Origin: Streptomyces sp. NBC_00442
GTDB taxonomy: Bacteria > Actinomycetota > Actinomycetes > Streptomycetales > Streptomycetaceae
Assembly: GCF_036014195.1 (NCBI RefSeq)
Contig: NZ_CP107918.1
Coordinates: forward strand, 4,774,001 to 4,838,000
DNA length: 64,000 nucleotides
Direction of reading: 5' to 3'
Shown here: positions 44,437 to 53,343 of the stretch, piece by piece
Layout of the letters: the number at the start of each line of letters is the position of its first letter
Numbering within the stretch: the first letter of the stretch is position 1
Notes under the pieces: model-generated
What the model was told of the DNA's origin: nothing
What the model saw: only the letters and a program-made list of their open reading frames with translations
Databases searched by the model: none
Program-made: the position numbers and the translations under genes

Positions 44437-45189
44437 ATGAAGCTCACCGTCGTCGGCTGCTCCGGGTCGTTCCCGTCCGCGGAATCGGCCTGTTCCAGCT
44501 ACCTCCTTGAGGCAGACGGCTTCCGGCTGCTCCTCGACATGGGCAACGGGGCCCTCGGTGAGCTGCAGCGTCACATCGGCCTGTACGACCTCGACGCGAT
44601 CTTCCTGTCGCATCTGCACGCCGACCACTGCATCGACATGTGCGGCTACTTCGTCGCCCGCTACTACCGCCACGAGGGCGGCCGCTGCGCCCCGATGCCG
44701 GTGTACGCACCCGAGGGTGCCGAGCAGCGCCTGACCACCGCCTACGCGGACACCCCCTCCGCCTCGTCGATGAGCGAGGTCTTCGACTTCCACACCCTGA
44801 AGCCGGGCTCCTTCGACATCGGCCCCTTCTCGGTGCGTACGGAACGGGTCGAGCACCCCGTCGAGGCGTACGGCGTCCGCGTCGAGCACGCCGGGCGCTC
44901 CCTCACGTACTCCGGGGACACCGGCCCGTGCCCCGCCCTCGACGAACTGGCCGAGGGTGCCGACCTGTTCCTGTGCGAGGCGTCCTTCACGCACGGCAAG
45001 GAGGACATCCCGGCGCTCCACCTCAACGGCCGCGAGGCCGGCGAGCACGCGGCGCGCGCCGGGGCCGGGCGTCTGGTGCTCACGCACATCCCGCCGTGGA
45101 CGGACGGCGAGATCAACCTGGCGGACGCCCGGTCGGTCTACTCCGGTCCCACGGAGCTGGCCGCGCCGGGCGCGGTGTACGAGATCTGA
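44437..45189 (+). CDS. MBL-fold metallo-hydrolase
   Basis: The 250-residue enzyme resembles the RNase Z/arylsulfatase-like group: VVGCSGSFPSAESACSSYLL at the N-terminus, the zinc motif LSHLHADHCID, a third ligand at ERVEHPVEAYGVR, YSGDTGPCPALDELA, and a final LVLTHIPPW. It probably hydrolyses a phosphodiester or related bond; substrate unknown. ATG 44437 has a clear CGGAGG. The gene ends at a strong bidirectional hairpin. Confidence 0.87.
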   Translation: MKLTVVGCSGSFPSAESACSSYLLEADGFRLLLDMGNGALGELQRHIGLYDLDAIFLSHLHADHCIDMCGYFVARYYRHEGGRCAPMPVYAPEGAEQRLTTAYADTPSASSMSEVFDFHTLKPGSFDIGPFSVRTERVEHPVEAYGVRVEHAGRSLTYSGDTGPCPALDELAEGADLFLCEASFTHGKEDIPALHLNGREAGEHAARAGAGRLVLTHIPPWTDGEINLADARSVYSGPTELAAPGAVYEI

Positions 45190-45217
45190 CCCCCCGCGTC
45201 TGGCCCCGCCGACGCGA

Positions 45218-45251
45218 AAGGCCCCCGGAACCGTGCGGTTCCGGGGGCCTT
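45218..45251. terminator. Bidirectional terminator hairpin between MBL gene and nagE1
   Basis: AAGGCCCCCGGAACC/GGTTCCGGGGGCCTT is a perfect 15-bp stem with loop GTGC. A and T bases at both ends suit termination of both convergent genes. Confidence 0.9.
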
Positions 45252-45271
45252 CGTGCGCTGGGGCGCGGGGC

Positions 45272-46570
45272 TTACGCCTTCGTGAGGTCCTCGACCTCTT
45301 CCTCGGGCTCGCGGCCCGGGGTGGTGAGGTTGAACTTCGTGATGGCGAAGCGGAACAGGACGTAGTAGATCGCTCCGAAGACGAGGCCGATCGGGATGAT
45401 CAGCCAGGGCTTGGTCGCGAGGTTCCAGTTCAGCAGGTAGTCGATCGCGCCCGCCGAGAAGGTGAAGCCGGCGTGCACACCGAGGGCCCAGGTCACGAGC
45501 ATGGAGAGCGCTGTCAGGACCGCGTGGATGGCGTAGAGCACCGGCGCGATGAACATGAACGAGAACTCGATCGGCTCGGTCACACCGGTGACGAACGAGG
45601 TGAGGGCCAGCGAGATCATCATGCCGAGGACGGCCTTGCGGCGCTCGGGGCGAGCAGCATGCGCGATGGCGAGCGCGGCGGCCGGAAGGCCGAACATCAT
45701 GATCGGGAAGAAGCCCGACATGAACTGTCCGGCGGACGGGTCACCGGCGAAGAATCGGGTCAGGTCACCGTGGACGATGGTGCCGTCGGGCTTGGTGAAG
45801 TCGCCGATCTGGAACCAGGAGACGGTGTTGACGAACTGGTGCATGCCGATGGGCAGCAGACCACGGTTGATCAGGCCGAAGAGGCCGGCACCCGCGGCGC
45901 CGAGACCGGTGATCCACTTGCCGAAGCTGGTGATGACGTCACCGATCGGCTCCCAGCCCAGGACCACGAGGATGCCGAGGGCGGTGCCGACAAAGGCCAT
46001 GATGATCGGGACGAGGCGACGGCCGTTGAAGAAGCCGAGCCAGTCGACGAGCTTGGTGCGGTGGAACTTCTGCCACAGCACGGCGCTCAGCAGGCCGAGG
46101 ATGATGCCGCCGAGGACGCCCGGGTTCTGGAAGGTCGCCGCGGTGACTGCGCCGTCCTTCAGGTACGCCCCGCCGAACAGGCCGGTGCTGGTGTATTTGG
46201 CGCCCGCGACGTCGATCGGGAACTGGTGGATCACGGCGTAGTACGTCATGAAGCCGACCACCGCGGCGAGCGCGGTCGAGCCGTCGGCCTTCTTGGCGAA
46301 GCCGATCGCCACGCCTATGCAGAACAGCAGGGGCAGGCCGAACGAGGCGTCGAGCAGAGCGCCGCCGGCACCGCCGAAGACCTTGGCGACGTTGTCCCAG
46401 CCGAGGCCCTTGCTGCCGAAGACATCGTCCTGGCCGAGGCGGAGCAGAATGCCCGCGGCCGGCAGCACGGCGATCGGCAGCTGCAAGCTGCGGCCGACCT
46501 TCTGCAGACCCTGGAACAGGCCGGATCCCCGCTTCTTCGCGGGCGCCGCCTTCGCGGTGGCCGTACTCAT
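45272..46570 (-). CDS. nagE1: N-acetylglucosamine PTS permease EIIC
   Basis: The 432-residue EIIC protein carries GlcNAc across the membrane while it is phosphorylated by EIIB. Features: LQLPIAVLPAAGILLRLGQDD, KFHRTKLVDWLGFFNGRR, GMHQFVNTVSWFQIGD and the sugar-site motif VTGVTEPIEFSFMF. No EIIB or EIIA domain is fused; nagF supplies EIIB. ATG 46570 (MSTATAKAAP) follows GGAGG. Two dre-like DasR boxes lie 90-122 bases upstream. It is a close paralog of the next gene. Confidence 0.93.
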   Translation of the reverse strand: MSTATAKAAPAKKRGSGLFQGLQKVGRSLQLPIAVLPAAGILLRLGQDDVFGSKGLGWDNVAKVFGGAGGALLDASFGLPLLFCIGVAIGFAKKADGSTALAAVVGFMTYYAVIHQFPIDVAGAKYTSTGLFGGAYLKDGAVTAATFQNPGVLGGIILGLLSAVLWQKFHRTKLVDWLGFFNGRRLVPIIMAFVGTALGILVVLGWEPIGDVITSFGKWITGLGAAGAGLFGLINRGLLPIGMHQFVNTVSWFQIGDFTKPDGTIVHGDLTRFFAGDPSAGQFMSGFFPIMMFGLPAAALAIAHAARPERRKAVLGMMISLALTSFVTGVTEPIEFSFMFIAPVLYAIHAVLTALSMLVTWALGVHAGFTFSAGAIDYLLNWNLATKPWLIIPIGLVFGAIYYVLFRFAITKFNLTTPGREPEEEVEDLTKA

Positions 46571-46659
46571 CAACATCCTCCAGTAGGGCAAGGCGCCGCC
46601 CGGGGGCATGGGAAAATACGGGGGGACGGCGGCGTCTCAGGGGAACGCGGTCAAGCCCG

Positions 46660-46692
46660 CGTGGTCTACACCAATGAGTGGTGTAGACCAGT
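46660..46692. promoter_or_regulatory. Two adjacent dre-like DasR boxes upstream of nagE1
   Basis: CGTGGTCTACACCAAT (46660-46675) and AGTGGTGTAGACCAGT (46677-46692) lie one base apart. Both match the DasR consensus ACTGGTCTAGACCACT closely. DasR is the GntR-family GlcNAc-phosphate sensor of Streptomyces (established). The position fits repression of nagE1. Confidence 0.88.
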
Positions 46693-46833
46693 TGTAGCAC
46701 GGTGAGGGTTAGATAAGGAACCTTCGTTTTTTGTGGCCTGAGCCATACCCGGCAATCAGGGCAACACCGACTTCGCGCCGTGACCATTTCGTTGTCGTCG
46801 GGGGGCCGTTGGGCGGCGCCGGGGCATGCCGAA

Positions 46834-46861
46834 GGCCCCCGGACCACGAGGTCCGAGGGCC
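46834..46861 (-). terminator. Hairpin after nagE2
   Basis: GGCCCCCGGACC/GGTCCGAGGGCC forms a 12-bp stem with one mismatch and loop ACGA, 43 bases beyond the nagE2 stop on the minus strand. The remaining sequence up to nagE1 (46862-46903 and 46571-46833) holds only its promoter. Confidence 0.75.
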
Positions 46862-46903
46862 TGACGGATGAGCGAGGAACGGCCCTGGCCGGGCCGGCGG
46901 GGG

Positions 46904-48199
46904 CTAGGCCCTGGTGTTCTCCTCCTCCAGCTCATCCGCGTCCGGCTCGCGCCCCGGCGTCGGCAGGTTGAACTTGGTGATCGCGAAGCGGAACAGGGTG
47001 TAGTAGACGACCGCGAAACACAGCCCGATCGGAATGATCATCCAGGGCTTCGTCGCCAGGCTCCAGTTGATGGCGTAGTCGATCAGACCCGCCGAGAAGC
47101 TGAAGCCGTCCTTGACGCCGAGCCCCCAGCTCACCGCCATCGACACACCCGTCAGTACCGCGTGGATCGCGTACAGCAGCGGCGCGATGAAGACGAAGGA
47201 GTACTCGATCGGCTCGGTGATGCCCGTGACGAACGAGGTCAGGCCGACCGAGAGCATCATGCCGCCCACCTCCTTGCGGCGGTGCGGCTTGGCGCAGTGC
47301 GCGATCGCGAGCGCCGCCGCCGGCAGGGCGAACATCATGATCGGGAAGAAGCCGGTCTGGAACTGTCCCGCCGTCGGGTCGCCCGCGAGGAAGCGCGGGA
47401 TGTCGCCGTGCACGACCGTGCCGTCGGGCTTGGTGAAGTCGCCGAACTGGAACCAGACGAAGGTGTTCAGGAACTGGTGCAGGCCGATCACGAGCAGCGC
47501 GCGGTTGGCGACACCGAAGATGCCGGACCCGAGCGCGCCCAGGTCCACCAGCCACTTGCTGAAGCTGGTCAGCGCGTCACCGACCGGCGGCCACACGAAC
47601 AGGCACAGCACCGAGAACACGATCGCGACCCCGGACATGATGATCGGCACGAGGCGGCGCCCGTTGAAGAAGCCGAGCCAGTCCACCAGCTTCGTACGGT
47701 GGAACCGCTGCCAGAAGTACGCCGTGAGCAGGCCCATCACGATGCCGCCGAACACGCCCGGGTTCTGGTAGGTGGCGAGAACCGCGGTGCCGTCCTTGGC
47801 CACACAGGCGCCCGCGGTGAGCGTGGAGCCGGCCGCGCAGTCCTTGGGGAACTCCAGAAGCACCCCGTAGTACACGAGGAAGCCGGCGACCGCCGCCAGC
47901 GCGGTCGAGCCGTCGGACTTCTTCGCCATGCCGATGGCGACACCCACGCAGAACAGCAGCGGCAGCCCGAGCGACCCGTTGAGCAGTGCGCCACCCGCGC
48001 CCGCGAACACCTTCGCCACGTCGTCCCAGCCGAGCCCGGTCTTGCCGAACATGTCGTCCTGCCCGAACCGGTTGAGGATGCCCGCCGCGGGCAGCACCGC
48101 GATCGGCAACTGGAGGCTGCGGCCCATCTTCTGCATTCCCTGGAACAGCCCGTTCCACCATGTGGGCCGGGGGAGTGCGGGCGCGCTGCTGCTGCTCAT
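46904..48199 (-). CDS. nagE2: N-acetylglucosamine PTS permease EIIC, second paralog
   Basis: The 431-residue EIIC protein is highly similar to nagE1 over its length (LQLPIAVLPAAGILNRFGQDD, FHRTKLVDWLGFFNGRR, ITEPIEYSFVF). It differs by an extra Cys-containing loop in the middle (AAGSTLTAGACVAKDG). ATG 48199 has TGGAGG upstream. It is divergent from nagF across a 232-base region with a perfect dre box. In S. coelicolor nagE2 is the main GlcNAc transporter (established). Confidence 0.93.
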   Translation of the reverse strand: MSSSSAPALPRPTWWNGLFQGMQKMGRSLQLPIAVLPAAGILNRFGQDDMFGKTGLGWDDVAKVFAGAGGALLNGSLGLPLLFCVGVAIGMAKKSDGSTALAAVAGFLVYYGVLLEFPKDCAAGSTLTAGACVAKDGTAVLATYQNPGVFGGIVMGLLTAYFWQRFHRTKLVDWLGFFNGRRLVPIIMSGVAIVFSVLCLFVWPPVGDALTSFSKWLVDLGALGSGIFGVANRALLVIGLHQFLNTFVWFQFGDFTKPDGTVVHGDIPRFLAGDPTAGQFQTGFFPIMMFALPAAALAIAHCAKPHRRKEVGGMMLSVGLTSFVTGITEPIEYSFVFIAPLLYAIHAVLTGVSMAVSWGLGVKDGFSFSAGLIDYAINWSLATKPWMIIPIGLCFAVVYYTLFRFAITKFNLPTPGREPDADELEEENTRA

Positions 48200-48250
48200 C
48201 GGCAACCTCCAGGCTTGCGGGAACAAGCCGGCTCGGACGGGCGTTGGCAC

Positions 48251-48266
48251 ACTGGTGTAGACCAGT
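48251..48266. promoter_or_regulatory. dre site (DasR box) between nagE2 and nagF
   Basis: ACTGGTGTAGACCAGT has symmetric ACTGGT/ACCAGT arms and matches the DasR consensus. It lies 52 bases before nagE2 and 166 before nagF, so it most directly controls nagE2. Confidence 0.92.
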
Positions 48267-48431
48267 TGCGGTATCGTCCGGAGGGGCCCCTCGTGGGACA
48301 TGGCTCCGGTGATCGCCATCCTTGGCCAGGCAGAATGCGCCCGCGCGCATAGCTGGGCCAAACGTGGGTTACCGTGACAAAGCGGACCTACCGTGGGCCG
48401 ACACAGCGTTCTTCAGAACCAGGAGAGACAC

Positions 48432-48665
48432 ATGGCCAGCAAGGCTGAGAAGATCGTCGCCGGCCTCGGCGGTATCGAGAACATCGAAGAGGTCGAAGGC
48501 TGCATCACGCGCCTGCGCACCGAGGTCATCGACCCGAGCAAGGTCGACGAAGCCGCCCTCAAGGCCGCCGGCGCCCACGGCGTCGTCAAGATGGGCACCG
48601 CCATCCAGGTCGTCATCGGCACCGACGCGGACCCCATCGCCGCGGACATCGAAGACATGATGTGA
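48432..48665 (+). CDS. nagF: N-acetylglucosamine PTS EIIB component
   Basis: A 77-residue stand-alone EIIB domain with the phosphorylated Cys24 in [12 protein letters not shown]. It receives phosphate from EIIA (Crr, elsewhere) and donates it to GlcNAc at NagE1/NagE2. ATG 48432 ([11 protein letters not shown]) follows AGGAGA; an upstream in-frame ATG would add 13 unrelated residues. A strong terminator follows. Confidence 0.94.
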   Translation: MASKAEKIVAGLGGIENIEEVEGCITRLRTEVIDPSKVDEAALKAAGAHGVVKMGTAIQVVIGTDADPIAADIEDMM

Positions 48666-48684
48666 GTCGCTGAACCCACACCGC

Positions 48685-48714
48685 AAAGGCCGGCCCCCGA
48701 CGGGGCCGGCCTTT
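48685..48714 (+). terminator. Terminator hairpin after nagF
   Basis: AAAGGCCGGCCCC/GGGGCCGGCCTTT is a perfect 13-bp stem with loop CGAC, 20 bases past the nagF stop, ending in TTTCG. Confidence 0.9.
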
Positions 48715-48819
48715 CGCGTCCGCGAGCACCGTCACGTACACCGGCGCGCACCCCCCCGCCCGCCCGCGTACGCCCGACAGGGGGGACCCGCCCCACCCGA
48801 ATCGCCTAGGCTCATGGCC

Positions 48820-49557
<738 letters not shown>

Positions 49558-49694
49558 ACAAGCAACCGAGCAGGGCGCTCCCCGCGTCCCTACGAGCACG
49601 GGCGTACGGGTCTGCCGTACGCCCGTCCGCACCTTCCGGAAGCGATGCCAGCCGCGCGGAACGCCATCCGGAACCCCTGGGGAGGACCCGTCCG

Positions 49695-50069
49695 ATGCGC
49701 CGAACCGTGCTCGCCGTCGCCACCGCGGCCCTGGCCGTCACCGTCACCGCCGGCTGCGGGGCCATCGACAAGGCCATCGACTGCGTCAACACCGCACAGG
49801 CCATCGCCAACAGCGTCGACAACCTGGGCAAGGCGGTCGGCAACGCCACGGACAACCCCGCCCAGGCCGACCGGGCGCTCAACGACATCGACCGACAACT
49901 GTCGACCCTGAAGAACACGACCGGCAACGCCGACCTCTCCCAGGCCGTCGACGACCTCAACAAGGCCGTGGACAACGTCCGTTCCGCCATCAAGAACGGC
50001 GACAACACCCCCGACATCAGCGGTGTCACCGCCGCGGCCAAGGAAATCGGCAAGGTCTGCACGCCCTGA
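49695..50069 (+). CDS. Small secreted lipoprotein of unknown function
   Basis: The 124-residue product has a lipoprotein signal (VLAVATAALAVTVTAGCG, lipobox TAGC) and a mature part made of helical, Asn/Asp/Ala-rich sequence with heptad-like spacing (NNLGKAVGNATDNPA-type and LSQAVDDLNKAVDNVRSAI). A C-terminal Cys (KVCTP) could pair with the Cys in IDCVNTAQ. ATG 49695 has GGAGGA upstream. No family name is recognised; it sits between rph and rdgB. Confidence 0.82.
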   Translation: MRRTVLAVATAALAVTVTAGCGAIDKAIDCVNTAQAIANSVDNLGKAVGNATDNPAQADRALNDIDRQLSTLKNTTGNADLSQAVDDLNKAVDNVRSAIKNGDNTPDISGVTAAAKEIGKVCTP

Positions 50070-50106
50070 TCCGGCGAGCCGGGGGCGGGCCCCGATACTG
50101 GTGGAC

Positions 50107-50709
50107 ATGACCCGCCTGATCCTCGCCACCCGCAACGCCGGCAAAGTCACCGAACTCCACGCCATCCTCGCCGCCGCAGGCCTGCCCCACGAACTCGTGG
50201 GCGCCGACGCCTACCCCGAGATCCCCGACGTCAAGGAAACCGGCGTCACCTTCGCCGAGAACGCCCTCCTCAAGGCCCACGCCCTCGCCCAGGCCACCGG
50301 CCTGCCCGCCGTCGCCGACGACTCCGGCCTCTGCGTCGACGTCCTCAACGGAGCCCCCGGCATCTTCTCCGCCCGCTGGTCCGGCACCCACGGCGACGAC
50401 AGGGCCAACCTCGACCTCCTGCTCGCCCAGCTCTCCGACATCGCCGACGAACACCGCGCCGCCCACTTCGCCTGCGCCGCCGCCCTCGCCCTGCCCGACG
50501 GCACGGAACGCGTCGTGGAAGGCCGCCTCCTCGGCACCCTGCGCCACAGCCCCGCCGGCACGGGCGGCTTCGGCTACGACCCGATCCTCCAGCCGGACGG
50601 CGAGACCCGCACGTGCGCGGAGCTGACGGCGGACGAGAAGAACGCGATCAGCCACCGCGGGCAGGCGTTCCGGGCGCTGGTGCCGGTGGTGCGGGAGCTG
50701 GTGGGCTGA
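50107..50709 (+). CDS. rdgB: XTP/dITP pyrophosphatase (RdgB/HAM1)
   Basis: The 200-residue house-cleaning NTPase hydrolyses non-canonical purine nucleotides. Motifs: LILATRNAGKVTELHAIL at the N-terminus, VADDSGLCVDVLNGAPGIFS, GGFGYDPI and the C-terminal KNAISHRGQAFRAL. ATG 50107 is used because the upstream frame overlaps the lipoprotein gene. A strong hairpin and then tRNA-Leu on the other strand follow. Confidence 0.95.
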   Translation: MTRLILATRNAGKVTELHAILAAAGLPHELVGADAYPEIPDVKETGVTFAENALLKAHALAQATGLPAVADDSGLCVDVLNGAPGIFSARWSGTHGDDRANLDLLLAQLSDIADEHRAAHFACAAALALPDGTERVVEGRLLGTLRHSPAGTGGFGYDPILQPDGETRTCAELTADEKNAISHRGQAFRALVPVVRELVG

Positions 50710-50718
50710 GGCAGCGTA

Positions 50719-50746
50719 AAGGGCGCCCCGTGACCGGGGCGCCCTT
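50719..50746. terminator. Terminator hairpin after rdgB
   Basis: AAGGGCGCCCCG/CGGGGCGCCCTT is a perfect 12-bp stem with loop TGAC, 9 bases after rdgB. The symmetric A/T flanks could also stop transcription from the tRNA side. Confidence 0.88.
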
Positions 50747-50753
50747 ACGTGGG

Positions 50754-50838
50754 TGCGGCCGATGGGATTCGAACCCACATGGGCGAAAACGCCCAGAGGC
50801 ACCTAAAACCTCCGCTTATACCATTCAGCAACGGCCGC
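50754..50838 (-). tRNA. tRNA-Leu (TAG)
   Basis: An 85-base class II tRNA on the minus strand starts GCGGCCG and ends CGGCCGC-A; the genomic bases after it are CCC, so CCA is not encoded. The anticodon arm GAGGT-TTTAGGT-GCCTC gives anticodon TAG (codon CUA). The long variable arm GGGCG-TTTT-CGCCC identifies Leu. It is not the bldA (TAA) tRNA. Confidence 0.93.
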
Positions 50839-50887
50839 CAGCCGCCTGCCATGGTACTGGCAAGCAGCTGTTCCGGCGCAGGAGTTC

Positions 50888-51550
50888 CTAGCGGGCTCCT
50901 CGGTGTTCCCCTCCTCGGCACCAGGTGCTGGTGATCGCGTGGCAGTTGGGGCAGAGCAGCCGCAGGTTCTCGCGCCGGTCGTCGCTCCAGTCGCCGTTGA
51001 TGTGGTCGACCTCCAGGGTCATGGGCCTGCCCAGCCACTCGGGCCCCGTACCGCACTCGTCGCACCGTTCGGGGACGCCGACCTCGCGTAGTGCCTGTCG
51101 CAGATGGACGGTCCTGGTGCGACGCGTGCTGCTGTGCCTCGCCAGCACGCCCTCGCCTCTCCCCGGAATGGGCCGCGGCTTGCCGCGTTGGTGGGCCTGT
51201 CCGAGAAAGTGTTCCGTGGAGAGGGCTTCTTCGGCTATCCACTTGCGCAGGGCCGTCCGCTCACTCGTACGGTCCGGTCTGCCGAGGCGCCGAAGCACAT
51301 CAGCGATCGAGACCGATGCGGCCACGGCGCTGCGAAGCTCCGTACTGCGGGGGCGAGGGCTCGTCCGCCGGTGGCTGCGCCGCCGAAAGTGCGAGACGTC
51401 GATGCCATAGTGCGCGAAGCGCTTGAACAAGTAGCGGCGCAGATGCCCGGCGGGCGGAGCGCCGAAGAACGCGACGACCTCGTCGATGTCCTTACAGGCC
51501 TGTGCCGCCTCCACGAGCCGTGCACGTGTGTACCGCGAGGTCGAGCTCAC
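50888..51550 (-). CDS. HNH endonuclease, second of a tandem pair
   Basis: The 220-residue protein has two N-terminal HTH-like repeats, each ending in a TSHF/DVSHF-type motif (ARLVEAAQACKDIDEVVAFF ... GIDVSHF; ADVLRRLGR ... STEHFLG), and a C-terminal HNH nuclease with two zinc-type CxxC pairs (CDECGTGPEWLG, LLCPNCH) around LEVDHINGDWSDD. The start GTG 51550 overlaps the stop of the first HNH gene (GTGA). The architecture resembles phage and mobile HNH homing-type nucleases. It is next to tRNA-Leu. Confidence 0.85.
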   Translation of the reverse strand: MSSTSRYTRARLVEAAQACKDIDEVVAFFGAPPAGHLRRYLFKRFAHYGIDVSHFRRRSHRRTSPRPRSTELRSAVAASVSIADVLRRLGRPDRTSERTALRKWIAEEALSTEHFLGQAHQRGKPRPIPGRGEGVLARHSSTRRTRTVHLRQALREVGVPERCDECGTGPEWLGRPMTLEVDHINGDWSDDRRENLRLLCPNCHAITSTWCRGGEHRGAR

Positions 51551-52194
51551 CGCGCCCCCGCTTTCCCGGCCTTGCCTCGACCGCGGTAACTGTCCGTTGT
51601 GGAATGGCAGTTGGGGCAGAGGAGCCGCAGGTTTTCGATGCGGTTGTTCCGCCAGTCCCCGTCGATGTGATCGACTTCGAGCGGGAGTGGCTTGCCTCGC
51701 CAGGCCGGTTCGGTGCCGCACATGGCGCAGAGTTCGGTCGTGCCCAGGATTGCCATCGCGCGCTTAAGCCGGTCGCTCGGTATCCGTCGCGCCGTGGCCG
51801 GTTCTTGCTCGACGAGCAGCGTTTCGGGTGCTCGCCGCCGCGTTTCCCCGGCTCGCGAGGGAGGCCGGAAGTGCGAAGTGTCGATCCCGTACGCCTTGAC
51901 GCGCCGAGTGATGTGCGTGTGATGGCCGCCGACTACTTCGAGGCCCAGCCGGCGCAGTACCTCGCACATGTTCGTCGAGTTCGCGACCACCGGCTCAAGG
52001 ACCTCCCGCGTCCAGCGGGCCCCCTCCCGCTCGAAGTGCGCGACGTCGATGCCCAGCCTCCGCATGCGCTCGCGTATGTACCGCCGCGATCCCCCCTTGG
52101 GGTCGACCCCCAGCTTGGCCAGCGCCTCCGACAGGGTGCGGGAAGAGCCGGCCGCCTCGGCCAGCCTCTCCCCGGTGTACGGGCTCGTGCCCAC
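51547..52194 (-). CDS. HNH endonuclease, first of a tandem pair
   Basis: The 215-residue protein is a diverged paralog of the next gene with the same order: two DNA-binding-like repeats (LSEALAKLGVDPKGGSRRYI ... GIDVAHF; MCEVLRRLGLEVVGG ... GIDTSHFRPP) and an HNH domain (CAMCGTEPAWRG, LEVDHIDGDWRNNRIENL, LLCPNCHS). GTG 52194 has GGAGGGATC upstream. Coupled translation suggests the pair works together or arose by duplication. No methyltransferase or other restriction partner is adjacent. Confidence 0.86.
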   Translation of the reverse strand: MGTSPYTGERLAEAAGSSRTLSEALAKLGVDPKGGSRRYIRERMRRLGIDVAHFEREGARWTREVLEPVVANSTNMCEVLRRLGLEVVGGHHTHITRRVKAYGIDTSHFRPPSRAGETRRRAPETLLVEQEPATARRIPSDRLKRAMAILGTTELCAMCGTEPAWRGKPLPLEVDHIDGDWRNNRIENLRLLCPNCHSTTDSYRGRGKAGKAGAR

Positions 52195-52365
52195 GATCCC
52201 TCCGTCCCGGCCGCACGTTCGCAGCCTCGTACGGAGTAACGAACCGAATAACGGACAGTCACACCCGAAATGCGGAAAGCCCCATCCCGCTTCCCCGTCG
52301 GGCGGGGCTGTGCAAGGGCGGGGCGGGGCGGGGCGCTGTGCAGGGCGGGGCCGCCCCGCCCGGGG

Positions 52366-52833
52366 TCAGACGCCCAGGTCCTTGATGATCTTGGCTACGT
52401 GGCCCGTGGCCTTCACGTTGTACAGGGCGCGCTCCACCTTGCCGTCCTCGTCCACGACCACCGTCGAGCGGATGACCCCGGTCACCGTCTTGCCGTACAG
52501 CTTCTTCTCGCCGTACGCCCCGTACGCCTCCAGGACCTCCTTCGACGGGTCGCCGACCAGCGTGACCTCGAGGGACTCCTTCTCGCGGAACTTCGCCAGC
52601 TTCTCCGGCTTGTCGGGGGAGACGCCGATGACGTCGTATCCGGCGCCGGTGAGCAGTTCCAGGTTGTCCGTGAAGTCGCACGCCTGCTTGGTGCAGCCGG
52701 GGGTCAGGGCGGCGGGGTAGAAGTACACGATGACCTTGCGGCCCTTGTGGGCGGCGAGCGAGACCTCGTTGCCGTCGGCGTCGGGCAGGGTGAAGGCGGG
52801 CGCGGTGTCGCCGGGCTGAAGTCGCTCGCTCAT
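52366..52833 (-). CDS. bcp: Thioredoxin-dependent peroxiredoxin, Bcp/PrxQ type
   Basis: The 155-residue peroxidase has the AhpC/TSA fold with peroxidatic Cys47 in LTPGCTKQACDF and a resolving Cys52 five residues later, the alpha-2 PrxQ layout. It removes hydroperoxides in the cytoplasm. ATG 52833 has GGAGGAAAC upstream; the open frame continues upstream on this strand but only as antisense of the divergent gene. Confidence 0.94.
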   Translation of the reverse strand: MSERLQPGDTAPAFTLPDADGNEVSLAAHKGRKVIVYFYPAALTPGCTKQACDFTDNLELLTGAGYDVIGVSPDKPEKLAKFREKESLEVTLVGDPSKEVLEAYGAYGEKKLYGKTVTGVIRSTVVVDEDGKVERALYNVKATGHVAKIIKDLGV

Positions 52834-52968
52834 GGGGTTTCCTCCGGGATGGCCGAGGGCGGGGTGTACACCGACAGAGCCTAATGGGGGCCTGTGACAG
52901 TGCATGGGCGGCGGAGCTGACAGACTGTGGAGGACGGATGACCCCATACGACCACCGGAGGCGGCGCA

Positions 52969-53289
52969 GTGTCGGAAGCCAGGACCCCTGCGCAGATCGA
53001 GGCGGACATCAGGAGCCGGCGGGACCAGCTCGCGGTGACGCTCGACGAGATCGGGGTGCGGTTGCACCCGTCCACGATCGTCGGCGACGCGAAGGCGCGG
53101 CTCGCCTCGACCGTGGACCACACCGCGGGACGTGCGTACGTCGCGGTGAACCGCGCGGTGAGTGATGTGAAGGCGCAGTTCGTGTCCGAGGACGGGGCGC
53201 CCCGCGTGGAGCGCATCGTGCCGGTCGCGCTCGTCGTGGTCGGACTGGTGGGGCTGTTCGCCCTGTCGGCGAAGAAGCGGCGTTCCTGA
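52969..53289 (+). CDS. DUF3618 small membrane protein
   Basis: The 106-residue protein has the DUF3618 start (RTPAQIEADIRSRRDQLAVT, LDEIGVRLHPSTIVGDAKAR) and one C-terminal membrane helix (IVPVALVVVGLVGLFALSA) before a basic tail. The N-terminal helices would be cytoplasmic. The function of the family is unknown. It is divergent from bcp. The GTG start is preceded by GGAGGCGG. Confidence 0.85.
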   Translation: MSEARTPAQIEADIRSRRDQLAVTLDEIGVRLHPSTIVGDAKARLASTVDHTAGRAYVAVNRAVSDVKAQFVSEDGAPRVERIVPVALVVVGLVGLFALSAKKRRS

Positions 53290-53343
53290 GCGTGCCCGAC
53301 CCTTCGGCGTACGCCCGGCGCGTGTGCGGGTAGGTTCGTCGTC

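Noticed and set aside
50754..50838. bldA-type tRNA-Leu(TAA)
   Set aside because: The anticodon is TAG, so it reads CUA and not the rare TTA codon.
50754..52262. Prophage or ICE remnant at tRNA-Leu
   Set aside because: Only the two HNH genes suggest mobility; no structural, integration or replication genes are present and neighbours are conserved housekeeping genes.
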